Shown: positions 50,850 through 61,687, numbered from the stretch's first letter. The stretch: 64,000 nt of DNA from Arsenophonus sp052174475 (GCA_052174475.1 JBQMRO010000029.1:62001-126000), one strand, 5' to 3'. The notes: generated by a model not told the origin, from the sequence alone. Program-made: numbers and translations.

Positions 50850-51780
50850 TTTTAATTAATCTTTTTTGTTGATTTTCACTAAAATAATCCTAAGTAAATC
50901 GCTTTTTATTAAATAGAAATCAGTAATTTTACTTATTTTTTATATTTAAATTTATATTTAAATCATGATTATAAAAAATCTAAATCAATCTAAATATAAT
51001 TTTTATTGTAAGAGTAGATTCTCATTTGTTGGCTATGGAAAAGTGTAAAATTCATCGTCATATTAATGACGATGGAAGATGGAGAACTCGAGATGGTTAA
51101 AAAGTACCAGGAAATAGCGGTAGAAAGGTACTATTTTAGTATTAAAAATATAGTGACGAGTATTAGTGATCCTAATGTGTTTGTAACATATAGCAACAGC
51201 TTTTAATTGAAAAGGCGATAGCTTTTAAAAATGTTATTAGAACAGTAAATTTCTACAGAAATTTTTTACTGGAAAAAAAGCAGAAGGCGCAAGCTCGGCG
51301 AGCAGAAACTCATTCAATTATCAAAGAATTATTGGAATATGGTAGTGATTCGAATACTTTATATAAAATAAAGCATTACTTTTAGCCAAAGATTTTAAGT
51401 TATTAGAAAAGTTATAATACTGGTATTTAAATTTAGTTATGAAGTACACGATATTGAAGAGTTAGAAATTGAAGATAGTATGGTTTTGACGTGTTCTGAT
51501 CTTTATGGAGATCACTGCGCTTGATATAGAATTAATTGATAAGAAAGTTGTACAATTAATGATGTTAATTGAAAAATTTGCATTAATTACGATAGTTATG
51601 GTAGTTTCTTTAAAGAGCCTAATTATGCTGCTATTAAATAAAAGCATATTGAACTGAATGGATTATACAGTAGAATAAAATTATTAGAATAGAAAAACAG
51701 AGATTATATATCAGCTGATATACCTATTAAGGTGAGGTTGGTATGCTAGTTAGAGTAAGTTTGTTACTTAACAATATTTT
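50850..51780 (+). pseudogene. Decayed gene of unknown identity
   Basis: The plus strand has coding-like pieces: MAMEKCKIHRHINDDGRW, then EKKQKAQARRAETHSIIKEL, LLEYGSDSNTLYKIKHYF and ELEIEDSMVL. LDIELIDKKVVQL, SYGSFFKEPNYAAIK and ADIPIKVRL follow. They lie in several frames, with stops between. The charged, helix-rich character suggests a once-real protein, but I do not recognise the family and assign no function. Confidence 0.4.
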
Positions 51781-51834
51781 TACATATAAGTGTATCAGTG
51801 TTGTCTCTTATTAAAGAGAGCTAATAGTTAGCTT

Positions 51835-51956
51835 TTAACTAGTTAGTTTTTGTTTTGTTGCCAAATATCCTGCTAGTTGTTGACGCTCCTTTTTAACAGC
51901 AATAGTAAATGCACGGCCAACAAAGCTATCGTTAGCTAATTTGTTTTCAATAGCTG
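51835..51956 (-). other. valS: Out-of-frame C-terminal tail of valS
   Basis: Directly after the valS stop, the +1-A frame encodes IAAIENKLANDSFVGRAF, then KERQQLAGYLATKQKL and a TAA at 51835. E. coli ValRS ends ENKLANEGFVARAP...KEREKLEGYAEAKAKL, so this is the lost end of the coiled coil. It lacks stops of its own. Confidence 0.9.
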
Positions 51957-54716
51957 CTATTTTTTAGTTAATTTATTCAGCTCTTTATCTATCCGCGTTA
52001 GTTCAGTATCTTTTTTAATTAAAGTCGCTATTGGGATCAGTACTTCAGCGCCATCTATCAGTTTAGTTACAGCAAGTGGTGTTGATTGATGTTCATTTAA
52101 AATAGTAATCGAATTAAGGTGGCCTATTGTCTGAATAAAATTCAGATTTTTTGTAATACGCCATTTTGTTGCGTGATTAGCGTCACGTAGTAGAAGATCT
52201 AATGGCTTACCTGGTAAGATATTTATTTCTGCTCGAATGTTACGTATAGCAATAATAAGTTCTTTGATCCATTCTAGATCATAATGTGCTTCTTCATCAA
52301 TTTTTGCTGGTTTAAAGATTGGAAAAGGTTGTAACATGATAGTGTCTTGTTGAATGTTGATGCCCTTAACTACTTTTACCCGTTGCCAGATCGTCTCGGT
52401 AATAAATGGAATAATAGGATGTGCTAACCGTAATAAGCTTTCTAATATTTCAATCAAGGTATAACGTGTTGCTCGAATTTCTGCCTCTTTTCCTTTACGG
52501 AAAGAGTGCTTAGATAGTTCTAAATACCAATTACAGAATTGGTTCCAAGTAAATTTATATAAAATATTGCTAGCGATATCAAATCTATAACTATCAAGCG
52601 CTTCACGGTATAATTTTACTGTTTGGTTAAATTCTGCCATGATCCAGCGATCAGCCAATAAAAAAGTTATCTCCCCACCATGTTGACCACAATCTTGTCC
52701 TTCAGTATTCATCAATACATAACGACTGGCGTTCCAAAGTTTATTACAAAAATTACGATAGCCAATAAGACGTTTCATATCCCAATTGATCTCTCTCCCA
52801 GTAGATGCTAATGCTGCGAGCGTAAAGCGTAAAGCGTCGGTACCATGTGATTTAATACCATGTGGATATTCTTTGTTAGTACGTTTAGAAATTTTTTTAG
52901 CTAATTGAGGTTGCATCATATTGCTAGTACGTTTTGTCATTAAATCTTCCAGCGAGATACCATCAATTATATCTATCGGATCGATGACATTGCCTTTGGA
53001 TTTCGACATTTTTTGCCCTTCTTCATCACGGATTAGACCTGTTATATAGACGATTTTAAAAGGAATTTGCCCTTGGCCATTTTTATCTTTGATAAAATAC
53101 ATCGTCAACATGATCATGCGGGATATCCAAAAAAAGATAATATCAAAACCACTAACCAAGACATCTGTTGGATGGAAAGTTTTTAACGCTTCGCTCTTTT
53201 CTGGCCAACCTAATGTTGAAAAGGTCCACAGAGCAGAAGAGAACCAAGTATCTAATACATCTTGATCCTGATGTAGGCTAATATCAACACTAATATTGTT
53301 TTCTCGACGGACTTCTTCTTCATCATGTCCAACATAGATATTACCGGATTCATCATACCAGGCGGGTATTCTATGTCCCCACCATAATTGGCGTGAAATG
53401 CACCAATCTTGAATATTCTGCATCAAAGAAAAATACATATTTTCATACTGTTTAGGAACAAACTGTATACGACCATCTTTTACTGCTGCAATAGCTTGTC
53501 CTGCTAATGGCAGGATACGAATATACCATTGATCCGTCAGCATAGGTTCAATAATAACACCGCTACGATCGCTATAAGGAATAGTAAGTTGATGTGGTTT
53601 TATGGCGATTAAAAATCCTAGTTTTTCTAATTCGCTGACCATCGCTTTACGGGCAGCAAAACGCTCCATTCCCTTATAGGATGCAGGAATTATTATCGTG
53701 GTATAAATAGTGCTAGGGTTACCTGCGCTGTCGAATACTTCAGCTTGTTGGCGGATATAGCCATTGAAATCAAAAATGTTAATCATCGGTAACTGGTGAC
53801 GTTTTCCCACTTCATAGTCATTAAAATCCTGAGCTGGTGTGATTTTCACACAGCCAGTGCCTTTTTTTATATCAGCGTGTTCATCACCGATGATAGGAAT
53901 GCGACGGTTAACTAATGGGAGTAAAATTTGTTTTCCGATTAAATCTTTATAGCGTGGATCAGCGGGATTAACCGCCACACCTGTATCACCAAGCATGGTT
54001 TCTGGTCTAGTAGTGGCAACAACTAGATAATCTTGGCCTGCTGCGGTTTTTACCCCATCAGCAAGGGGATAACGTAAATGCCACATAAAACCGTTGACTT
54101 CTTGATTTTTAACTTCTAAATCAGAAATAGCAGTATGTAGCTTTGGATCCCAATTAACTAATCGTTTACCGCGATAAATAAGATCATCTTGATAGAGTCG
54201 AATAAATGCTTCTTTTACTGCTTTAGAGAGGTTTTCATCCATAGTAAAGCGTTCGCGTTGCCAATCAACAGAATTACCTAGTCGTCGCATTTGTTGCGAA
54301 ATATTACCACCAGACTCATTTTTCCATTGCCAAATTTTTTCAATAAACGCTTTTCTGCCATAGTCATGACGAGTTTTATTCTCTTCTGCAGCAATTTTAT
54401 ACTCAATAAGTATCTGAGTGGCGATCCCCGCGTGATCTGTGCCACTTTGCCAAAGGGTGTTTTTCCCTTGCATTCGCTGGTAGCGAATTAATATATCCAT
54501 GATGGTTTGTTGAAAAGCATGCCCCATATGCAGATTACCTGTGATATTAGGCGGCGGGATCATAATACAAAAACTTTGTTTGCTGTTATCACCGTGTGGT
54601 GCAAAATAGCCATTTTTTTCCCAGTGTGCATATAAAGGTTGTTCAATTGCAGCTGGTTGATAAGTTTTGTCTAGTAATGATTCAGATTGAGTTTGATTTA
54701 CGGGTTTCTTTTTCAT
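51957..54716 (-). CDS. valS: Valyl-tRNA synthetase, C-terminus split by an A-tract frameshift
   Basis: 919 residues in this frame (E. coli 951). Class I signatures are NLHMGHAF (HIGH motif, H63-H66) and KMSKSKGNV near residue 570. The CP1 editing domain is present (TTRPETMLGDTGVAVNP), as is the anticodon-binding domain. The frame ends at ELNKLTKK followed by TAG, immediately after a run of six A (51960-51965). With seven A the protein would continue through the conserved C-terminal coiled coil to 51835. Polymerase slippage on the A tract could restore full-length enzyme. It is last in pepA-holC-valS, as in E. coli. Confidence 0.96.
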   Translation of the reverse strand: MKKKPVNQTQSESLLDKTYQPAAIEQPLYAHWEKNGYFAPHGDNSKQSFCIMIPPPNITGNLHMGHAFQQTIMDILIRYQRMQGKNTLWQSGTDHAGIATQILIEYKIAAEENKTRHDYGRKAFIEKIWQWKNESGGNISQQMRRLGNSVDWQRERFTMDENLSKAVKEAFIRLYQDDLIYRGKRLVNWDPKLHTAISDLEVKNQEVNGFMWHLRYPLADGVKTAAGQDYLVVATTRPETMLGDTGVAVNPADPRYKDLIGKQILLPLVNRRIPIIGDEHADIKKGTGCVKITPAQDFNDYEVGKRHQLPMINIFDFNGYIRQQAEVFDSAGNPSTIYTTIIIPASYKGMERFAARKAMVSELEKLGFLIAIKPHQLTIPYSDRSGVIIEPMLTDQWYIRILPLAGQAIAAVKDGRIQFVPKQYENMYFSLMQNIQDWCISRQLWWGHRIPAWYDESGNIYVGHDEEEVRRENNISVDISLHQDQDVLDTWFSSALWTFSTLGWPEKSEALKTFHPTDVLVSGFDIIFFWISRMIMLTMYFIKDKNGQGQIPFKIVYITGLIRDEEGQKMSKSKGNVIDPIDIIDGISLEDLMTKRTSNMMQPQLAKKISKRTNKEYPHGIKSHGTDALRFTLAALASTGREINWDMKRLIGYRNFCNKLWNASRYVLMNTEGQDCGQHGGEITFLLADRWIMAEFNQTVKLYREALDSYRFDIASNILYKFTWNQFCNWYLELSKHSFRKGKEAEIRATRYTLIEILESLLRLAHPIIPFITETIWQRVKVVKGINIQQDTIMLQPFPIFKPAKIDEEAHYDLEWIKELIIAIRNIRAEINILPGKPLDLLLRDANHATKWRITKNLNFIQTIGHLNSITILNEHQSTPLAVTKLIDGAEVLIPIATLIKKDTELTRIDKELNKLTKK

Positions 54717-55177
54717 CTTGTTTTGTTATTTATTAAGTGCTGATATGCCATGATCAAATTAAAACCCATATTCTTATAAGTTTTGTATCGTTCACGTGCT
54801 AATTGTTTCAAATGTTCATCTATAGGTACAAAGTCTATCACTTCATGGAAGTGTATAGAAAAGTTTACAAAGGTTGATTGTAGATTTATCAATATATCTC
54901 TCATCGAGGTATTCTGTTTTGTTGGCCAACAAAGTTCAACAGGTGCGCCATAGCGTGGACCTTCACCGGTTAAATTATGCGGGATAAATTGATAAGGTTC
55001 TCTTTGCCAAAGTATTTTATCCAATTTTTCTGCTTGTATTTTATGCTCGCAAGCAATTAAAACACGTTTACCTATCCGCCAATTTTTTGCTGCTAGCTGA
55101 CAGGCTAGCCATTCATGACTTTCAAGTTTTTCTTGTAAGAGTAGCTGTGCTATTAAATAGAAAGTTACTTTTTTCAT
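54713..55177 (-). CDS. holC: DNA polymerase III chi subunit HolC
   Basis: 154 residues (E. coli 147). It starts MKKVTFYLIAQ, with the AACQLAAKNWRIGKRVLIAC-like block (LACQLAAKNWRIGKRVLI) and WQREPYQFIPHNL. GEGPRYGAPVELCWP and the FVPIDEHLKQLARERYKTYKN-like end follow. Chi links the clamp loader to SSB. Its stop overlaps the valS start by 4 bp (ATGA). Confidence 0.95.
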   Translation of the reverse strand: MKKVTFYLIAQLLLQEKLESHEWLACQLAAKNWRIGKRVLIACEHKIQAEKLDKILWQREPYQFIPHNLTGEGPRYGAPVELCWPTKQNTSMRDILINLQSTFVNFSIHFHEVIDFVPIDEHLKQLARERYKTYKNMGFNLIMAYQHLINNKTR

Positions 55178-55240
55178 CGTATTTCTTTTATAGAAAAATA
55201 GTTTTGCTTACAAAGATCTATTATAAATTTACTGGTATTA

Positions 55241-56749
55241 TTATTCGTCACAGTTTATAAAAACACGATTTAACAAAAATTGAGCAAGTAATGCCACCGG
55301 ACGGCCTGTTGCTCCTTTTGTTTTTCCTGATTGCCAAGCTGTTCCTGCAATATCTAAATGCGCCCAGTGGTATTTAGTAGCAAAACGTTCTAAAAAACAG
55401 CCAGCAGTAATTGCACCACCTGCACGGCTTGCTATATTAGCAAGATCAGCAAAATTTGATTCTAATTGCTCAGATATCTCTTTAGTTAGAGGCAGACGCC
55501 ATGCTTTATCACCTGCTTGCTTAGCGGCATTTAATAATTCATGTGCTAAAGGATTATGATTTGACATCAATCCACTATAGTGATTACCAAGTGCAATAAT
55601 ACAAGCTCCGGTTAAAGTTGCAACATCAATTACCACATCAGGATCAAAACGTTCTATATAAGTTAGTGTATCACAAAGAACCAATCTTCCTTCCGCATCG
55701 GTATTAAGGATTTCTACTGTTTGCCCTGACATGGTGGTTAAAATATCACCAGGGCGATAAGCTTTTCCGCTCGGCATATTTTCACAACCAGCTAACACAG
55801 CGATAATGTTAATCGGCAATTTTAATTTAGCAACAAAGCGCATAACACCATAAACAGTTGCAGCTCCACACATATCATATTTCATTTCATCCATACTATC
55901 GGATGGCTTAATAGAAATTCCGCCAGAGTCAAAAGTTAATCCTTTACCAATTAACACAATCGGTTTAACTGTTGGATCGTCGTTTCCTTTATATTCCATA
56001 ATAGACATTAGCGATTCATTTTGTGAGCCTTGTCCAACGGCTAAATAGGCGTTCATCTCCAGTTCTTTCATCTGTTTTTCGCCAATTACTTTGGTAGTCA
56101 GATTTTGGTAATTGTTGGCTAATTGACGGGCTTGTGAAGCTAAATAGGCAGCATTACAAATATTTGGCGGCATATTAGCAAGATCTTTGGCTGATTTTAT
56201 TCCTAGCGCGACAGCAAGACCATGCTGAATAGCTTGCTCACCATTAGGTAAATCATGGCGGGTTGGGAGATTAAAAACAATTTTACGTAATAGCTGTCGT
56301 GGCTTGCTCTTATTACTTTTAAATTTGTTAAATACATATAATGTTTCTTTTGCGGTTTCTACTGCTTGTCGAACTTTCCAATAATTATTTCGGCTTTTTA
56401 CATGCAACTCAGTTAGAAAACAGATGGCTTCCATTGAGCCGGTTTCATTCAAAGCATTAATTATTTTTTGGAAAATCTGTTTATATTGACGCTCATCGAG
56501 TTCACATTCTTTACCGCATCCAACTAACAGAATACGTTCAGATAATATATTAGGAACATGGTGAAGTAATAGCATTTGTCCAACTTTACCTTCCAGTTCT
56601 CCTCGGCGTAGTAAGGCACTAATATAGCCATCACTAATCATATCTAGTTGTTTAGTTACAGGGGGTAAACTGCAAGGTTCAAATACCCCAACAATAATAC
56701 AGGCACTACGCTGTTTTTCTGGGCTACTGCTTTTTACACTAAACTCCAT
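55241..56749 (-). CDS. pepA: Leucyl aminopeptidase / Xer accessory protein PepA
   Basis: 502 residues (E. coli 503). The M17 catalytic C-terminal domain carries VLIGKGLTFDSGGISIKPSD, MKYDMCGAATVYG and the metal-binding NTDAEGRL, with VDVATLTGAC after it. The N-terminal DNA-binding domain is complete. It is an aminopeptidase and, in E. coli, an accessory in Xer recombination and a regulator of carAB. It starts the pepA-holC-valS cluster and faces lptF across a 330-base divergent region. Confidence 0.97.
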   Translation of the reverse strand: MEFSVKSSSPEKQRSACIIVGVFEPCSLPPVTKQLDMISDGYISALLRRGELEGKVGQMLLLHHVPNILSERILLVGCGKECELDERQYKQIFQKIINALNETGSMEAICFLTELHVKSRNNYWKVRQAVETAKETLYVFNKFKSNKSKPRQLLRKIVFNLPTRHDLPNGEQAIQHGLAVALGIKSAKDLANMPPNICNAAYLASQARQLANNYQNLTTKVIGEKQMKELEMNAYLAVGQGSQNESLMSIMEYKGNDDPTVKPIVLIGKGLTFDSGGISIKPSDSMDEMKYDMCGAATVYGVMRFVAKLKLPINIIAVLAGCENMPSGKAYRPGDILTTMSGQTVEILNTDAEGRLVLCDTLTYIERFDPDVVIDVATLTGACIIALGNHYSGLMSNHNPLAHELLNAAKQAGDKAWRLPLTKEISEQLESNFADLANIASRAGGAITAGCFLERFATKYHWAHLDIAGTAWQSGKTKGATGRPVALLAQFLLNRVFINCDE

Positions 56750-57081
56750 GTATTCTCCTAAATCTTAAAGATAAAAATTAATACTATCGCTAAAATTAAC
56801 AAACAGTATAAATTCATCTTATGAAATAGTTGTTTTATGTTAAATTAACTGAATGGTTTACGAATATTAATAGGTAATAATTAAGCATATTTTGTTTGGA
56901 ATTCGAATAATTAATACTGCATTTATATCATCATGATACATTGTAATCATTAAAAAAAACCAAATATAGTACCTAACTATAACTATAACTATAACTATAA
57001 CTATAACTATAACTATAACTATAACTATAACAATGAAGTTAACTTTTTTTTATAAAACAAATTTTCATAGGTGAAAATAGT
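56750..57081. promoter_or_regulatory. pepA/lptF divergent control region
   Basis: AT-rich region that must contain promoters for pepA (leftward) and lptF (rightward). It holds the hexanucleotide repeat at 56974-57031, ending 50 bases before the lptF start. I could not assign promoter hexamers with confidence. Confidence 0.5.
56974..57031. repeat. Hexanucleotide tandem repeat, 9.7 copies
   Basis: TAACTA repeated nine times perfectly plus four bases. It lies between divergent pepA and lptF. Perfect copies over 58 bp in a genome otherwise rich in decay suggest recent expansion. Confidence 0.97.
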
Positions 57082-58179
57082 GTGATTATAATTCGATACT
57101 TAGTTAAAGAAACGCTGAAAAGTCAAGTTGCAATACTTTTTATTTTGATTTTAATTTTTTTTAGTCAAAAAACAATCAGTATATTAAGTTCAGCGGTTCA
57201 AGGAAATATTCCTTCTAATTTAATCTTTCATCTTCTATGGCTTGGAATTCCTGAAATAGCAAAATTAATTTTGCCATTAAGTCTGTTTCTTGGTCTGTTA
57301 ATGACCTATAGTAAATTCTATATTGATAGTGAAATTACTATCATATATGCCTGTGGCTTAGGCAAATGGGTATTAGTGATAGCGGCTTTAATTCTAGCAT
57401 TATTTACTGTGCTGATTGCAACAGTAAATGTAGCCTGGATTTTACCTTGGTCAGCAAAATCTCAAGAGCAAACATTAGCAGATGCAAAAGCTAATCCTAC
57501 TTTAGCTAGTATGATTGAGGGACAATTTAAAACCATCAAAGATCAATATCTTGTTCTTTACATTAGTGATGTAAAAGGTAAAAATTTTGCTGATGTTTTT
57601 ATGGCACAATTACGTCCAGCTAATAACCAACGTCCTTCCGTGGTGATTGCAGAAAGTGGAGGTATTCAAGAGGACCAAAATGGTAATCAAATTATTATTT
57701 TAGATAAAGGAATCCGCTATGAAGGTACAGCATTATTACGTGATTTTCGCATAACGGATTTTAAAGATTATCAGGCGGTAATCGATCATAAAAAAACGAT
57801 AGTTACAGGCAACAAAATCGAGAAAAAGAATATGTTAGAATTGTGGTGGGCAACAGATACTGAATCAAAAGCGGAATTTCACTGGCGTTTAACATTAATT
57901 ATTTCGTCACTTATTATGACTTTGATGGTTGTGCCATTAAGTGAAGTTAATCCTAGGCAAGGACGAGTCTTAAGTATTTTACCAGCTATGTTGCTTTATT
58001 TCATTTTCTTTTTATTACAAAGTACGCTGCACTCTAATGCAGAAAAAGGTGAAATTGATCCCAAGATAACAATGTGGATAGTTAATGTAGCTTTTCTGCT
58101 ACTAGCGATCATATTGAATATTTGGGATACCGTTTCAATACGTCGACTACGTGCTAAGTTCTATAAAGGAGTCACCTGA
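57082..58179 (+). CDS. lptF: LPS export permease LptF
   Basis: 365 residues (E. coli 366), starting at GTG after AGGTG. It has six membrane segments, three before and three after a periplasmic jellyroll domain (about 130-250). Recognisable blocks are MIIIRYLVKETLKSQ, LPLSLFLGLLMTYSK and GTALLRDFRITDFKDYQA, with VVPLSEVNPRQGRV after them. With LptG and LptB it extracts LPS from the inner membrane. TGATG couples it to lptG. Confidence 0.97.
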   Translation: MIIIRYLVKETLKSQVAILFILILIFFSQKTISILSSAVQGNIPSNLIFHLLWLGIPEIAKLILPLSLFLGLLMTYSKFYIDSEITIIYACGLGKWVLVIAALILALFTVLIATVNVAWILPWSAKSQEQTLADAKANPTLASMIEGQFKTIKDQYLVLYISDVKGKNFADVFMAQLRPANNQRPSVVIAESGGIQEDQNGNQIIILDKGIRYEGTALLRDFRITDFKDYQAVIDHKKTIVTGNKIEKKNMLELWWATDTESKAEFHWRLTLIISSLIMTLMVVPLSEVNPRQGRVLSILPAMLLYFIFFLLQSTLHSNAEKGEIDPKITMWIVNVAFLLLAIILNIWDTVSIRRLRAKFYKGVT

Positions 58180-59255
58180 TGTTTGGTGTATTGGATAAAT
58201 ATATTGGGCGTATTATTCTCTCCTCAATTCTAATGACTCTTTTTATGTTGGTTTCATTATCAGGGATTATTAAATTTGTTGAACAATTAAGAAAAGTAGG
58301 TGATGGTGACTATACTACTTGGAGTGCAGGGATTTTTACTTTATTAACCGTTCCTAGAGATATTGAAGTATTTCTTCCAATGGTTGCCCTGTTAGGCGCA
58401 TTACTTGGCTTAGGAACTCTAGCAACCCGTAGTGAATTAGTGGTGATGCAGGCGGCTGCTTTTTCTCGCTTACAGATTGCAATGTCAGTAATGAAGACAA
58501 CAATTCCTTTAGTAATTATAGCAATGATTATTGGTGAATTAATTACACCTTTAGCAGAGCAGTGGGCACGTAACTATCGGGCTGAAAAAATTATTGGTCG
58601 ATCATTAATGGTGACAGATCGTGGATTATGGGCTAAAGATGGTAATAATTTTATCCATATTCAGCATGTTATTAATAAAAATAAAATAAAAGAAATTTCC
58701 ATCTATCAATTTGATGCGCAGAAAAAACTGCAAGCGATCATTTTTGCAGTTTCAGGTCGCTATAATGCTAATACTCAGCAGTGGCAATTATCACATGTAT
58801 ATAAGTCATTGATTAATAATGGAAAAGAAATTAGTGGTTCACAGAATTTATTGATGGATTGGAAAACTAATCTAAACCCAGAAAAATTAGAGGTAGTTTT
58901 TTTGGATCCTGATTCGTTAGCAATAAGAGGCCTATATAAATACGTTAAATATCTTAAGGAGAGCGGTCAAGAAGCATCAGTTTATCAATTAAGTATGTGG
59001 AAGAAAATTCTATCACCGCTTTCTGTTACTGTTATGATGTTAATGGCGCTGTTATTTATTTTCGGGCCACTGCGAAGTGTAGTAATGGGAGTAAGGGTAT
59101 TAATCGGTATTTCAGGAGGGTTTATTTTTTATCTGCTTAATGAAGGTTTTGGTAATATAAGCTTAGTCTATGGTGTTCCTCCACTGATAGCAGCAATGTT
59201 ACCTAGTATACTATTTCTTGGATTTAGTATTTTATTATTAATGCGGCGTCAATAA
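58179..59255 (+). CDS. lptG: LPS export permease LptG
   Basis: 358 residues (E. coli 360). It begins MFGVLDKYIGRIIL, with MVALLGALLGLGTLATRSEL, MVTDRGLWAKDGNNFIHI and six membrane segments around a periplasmic jellyroll. Its ATG shares one base with the lptF stop. Retention of both permeases means the cell still assembles LPS in its outer membrane. Confidence 0.97.
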   Translation: MFGVLDKYIGRIILSSILMTLFMLVSLSGIIKFVEQLRKVGDGDYTTWSAGIFTLLTVPRDIEVFLPMVALLGALLGLGTLATRSELVVMQAAAFSRLQIAMSVMKTTIPLVIIAMIIGELITPLAEQWARNYRAEKIIGRSLMVTDRGLWAKDGNNFIHIQHVINKNKIKEISIYQFDAQKKLQAIIFAVSGRYNANTQQWQLSHVYKSLINNGKEISGSQNLLMDWKTNLNPEKLEVVFLDPDSLAIRGLYKYVKYLKESGQEASVYQLSMWKKILSPLSVTVMMLMALLFIFGPLRSVVMGVRVLIGISGGFIFYLLNEGFGNISLVYGVPPLIAAMLPSILFLGFSILLLMRRQ

Positions 59256-59435
59256 TTAGCTTTTACAGCATGATTAAGTGTATAGTTAATCACTATACAT
59301 ATGCTTGAAAATTTATTCTTAGTCTTTGACTTAATCATGATTAAGTTTTTCTAGAAGTTTTTTGACAAAATTGGCTAGAAAGCATTGTTATTCTGATTTA
59401 TGGATAATGCAGTAGATAAATTATCAACTCCTTGG

Positions 59436-60494
59436 GCTAATTAATAGCCAATTTATATATGACAGTTAAATTTTACTCTAATGCTTCGTAAATCTATTCT
59501 CTATCTCTATATTAGAGATTGTTGTCACCCAGAGTTACCAGGTTAATTTCTCTACATGAGCCGGTTCTAGCTTATTTAAACAGACAAGAACATCTTAAAA
59601 TGCATTAAAAGAATTCTTTTTTTTAAATCATAACGCTTTATTCGTCGAATTCTTAACCCTCACTACCGAAAAAGCCAATTCAATCGGCTTCATCGTTCTT
59701 AATTGACACTAGTGTGCTAATAGCAAGGAACAGAATACCAGGTATTTTTCAATCTTTCTCTAACTTATTCATAGCTGCAGGATACATTTTTACTAAAAAT
59801 CTTTCTGATAAAGTATCAATGGCTTTATTAACGTCATCACGATTCTCTCGTAGTCAGAACCCTCCCGCAGATTACTCTTACTTCGATTAGATGTTTTAGG
59901 GATTGAAGGTAACATATTAGCTATTTTGTATGCTCAATAACATTGGTATTGCATATCTGGGAATATCTTTGCTATTGCGTTTCAAAAACTAATGGCATCT
60001 CTCCCGTAGCAAATCTAGAGATTCAGTTAAGCCACGTGTTCGCACGGTCATCTAGAAGCTCGGCTTAATTCGCTTATAATACTTGATAAGCATTTTCACC
60101 ACAACTACCTTCTTACGTCCATACGCAGTAATTTAAAGGTCCCTCACACCTTCGGCACTTTAATCTCAAGATCACTAAATACCCGTCTTGTAAGTTCGCG
60201 GTGTAAATAACTATTATGGTCAACGGAATAATGCCAATCGACAAGATAGCATTCAGCATTTCTTGTTGCAGATATGAGTTCGAGCTTCGTCTCAATAGTG
60301 GTACCTATAAGCTTTCTAGTAATATTACGAATCCTTTTATGAAAGAGGTTACGGTAATATCTAGTTTTGCAAATACTTTTAGTGTATTATATTTTATAAT
60401 ATATTATCTTTCTGCTGTTGAAATGATACATAAAATTAATCAGAAGGATACGGTACTTTCTCAGAAACCTAATCACCAGAAATGAACATAACTC
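59436..60494 (-). mobile_element. IS256-family element, nearly complete, decayed
   Basis: Low end near 59436 with GCTTCGTAAATCTATTCTCT, high end AGAAATGAACATAACTC at 60494. It is about 1.06 kb, so roughly 300 bp are deleted internally. It lies downstream of lptG. Confidence 0.75.
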
Positions 60495-60839
60495 AACGTA
60501 ATTACTAATTTAGAAAAGTAAGCCAATAATTTTCTATAATTTTCTATACTAATTTTAAACACATTACAATAATTGTTCAGATAACTTTATTAATATTTAT
60601 AAGGGTTTACTGAATATGATTAAATATCACGATTAATGAGTAAAAGTTACTTTTGATTAATGTTTGTTAAACCTGTGTGAGTTTTATTGGCTAGTAGAGA
60701 ATAAAAGCTAATGTAATACCTGTTGATAACTTTTTGCAACGGGCATAGGATTTTTATCAGAAAATAGTTAGTTAAGATTAATTAAACAATTAATTCTTAC
60801 CATTTTATCTTTTCTATTAATATTTTTTCGTTGTTTATT
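60495..60839. other. AT-rich spacer, no gene seen
   Basis: No gene, RNA or repeat that I can support. Confidence 0.45.
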
Positions 60840-61475
60840 ACTTATGACTTTCCGGAAGATAGTATGGGATTTTTAAGTAATTCAGGTTTAACTTTGAATT
60901 AGTCTTTTCTAGATTGTAATGAGTTTTTACTGTCTAATATTAATTGAGATAATTCTTAATTCTACAGCTAATCATATCAATGCAAAGTAATATCTCAAAG
61001 TTTTTGAGCAGAATTAAAATAATAGCTTTGCAGCCCATCTCCTATACGCCCATTAAATCGCTCGATTATACTATTTTTATTTGAGAATTCATCAACAGGC
61101 TAAGTCGCTGTTCTATACTAAGGTCTGTAAAGAAAAGAGTTGAATTCCTATTTTTTAATAGCTGAACATTTTTGCAGACTAAAAGTCAATCTGTAAATTT
61201 TTTGCTATTGTCTGTAAGTACCCAATAGATAATCATATATCGTGTTCGGTTAAGATTACGTAAAAATCGTTGAACATTAGCTGCAGTTTTAGCCTTCTAA
61301 ATATGAATAGAAATCTATCGAAGTGGCGCAATCTATAGTGTATACTTACTACGAAAAGATAATATAGTAAAGTTTTGTTTGAGATTTGCGAAAAAACATT
61401 TATACCTACATGCAGATATAGTAGACTCCTAACTTTTAACGCTTTATCCCATTGCTTCATGCTTTCTTCCTTTGC
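60840..61475 (-). mobile_element. IS481-family fossil
   Basis: The minus strand reads VLTDNSKKFTD, later a D-F-MG-V-I-GD-GLQS stretch corresponding to ERFNGRIGDGLQS, then FNSAQKL, and SKTPLQS/KD-FKVKPELLKN near 60900. Stops and shifts throughout. Confidence 0.68.
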
Positions 61476-61687
61476 TTCATTTTACGCAAATCTCCATTCC
61501 GATCTTTGAAATCATCGATTTAGATAGATCGAAATACAATAGCGTTATGGAATTTGCATATGCGACTGAGACTGTCAGTATATCAGCGAGCGAGAAATGT
61601 TTTAAAAAATTACTAAACTTCCTGAGCGGGCGACAGCTGTGTTGTTTCCAAACGATGGAGATATGCCTGTGATTATCAGCCTATATT

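Noticed and set aside
56974..57031. TAACTA array as a CRISPR
   Set aside because: The units are 6 bp and contiguous, with no spacers.
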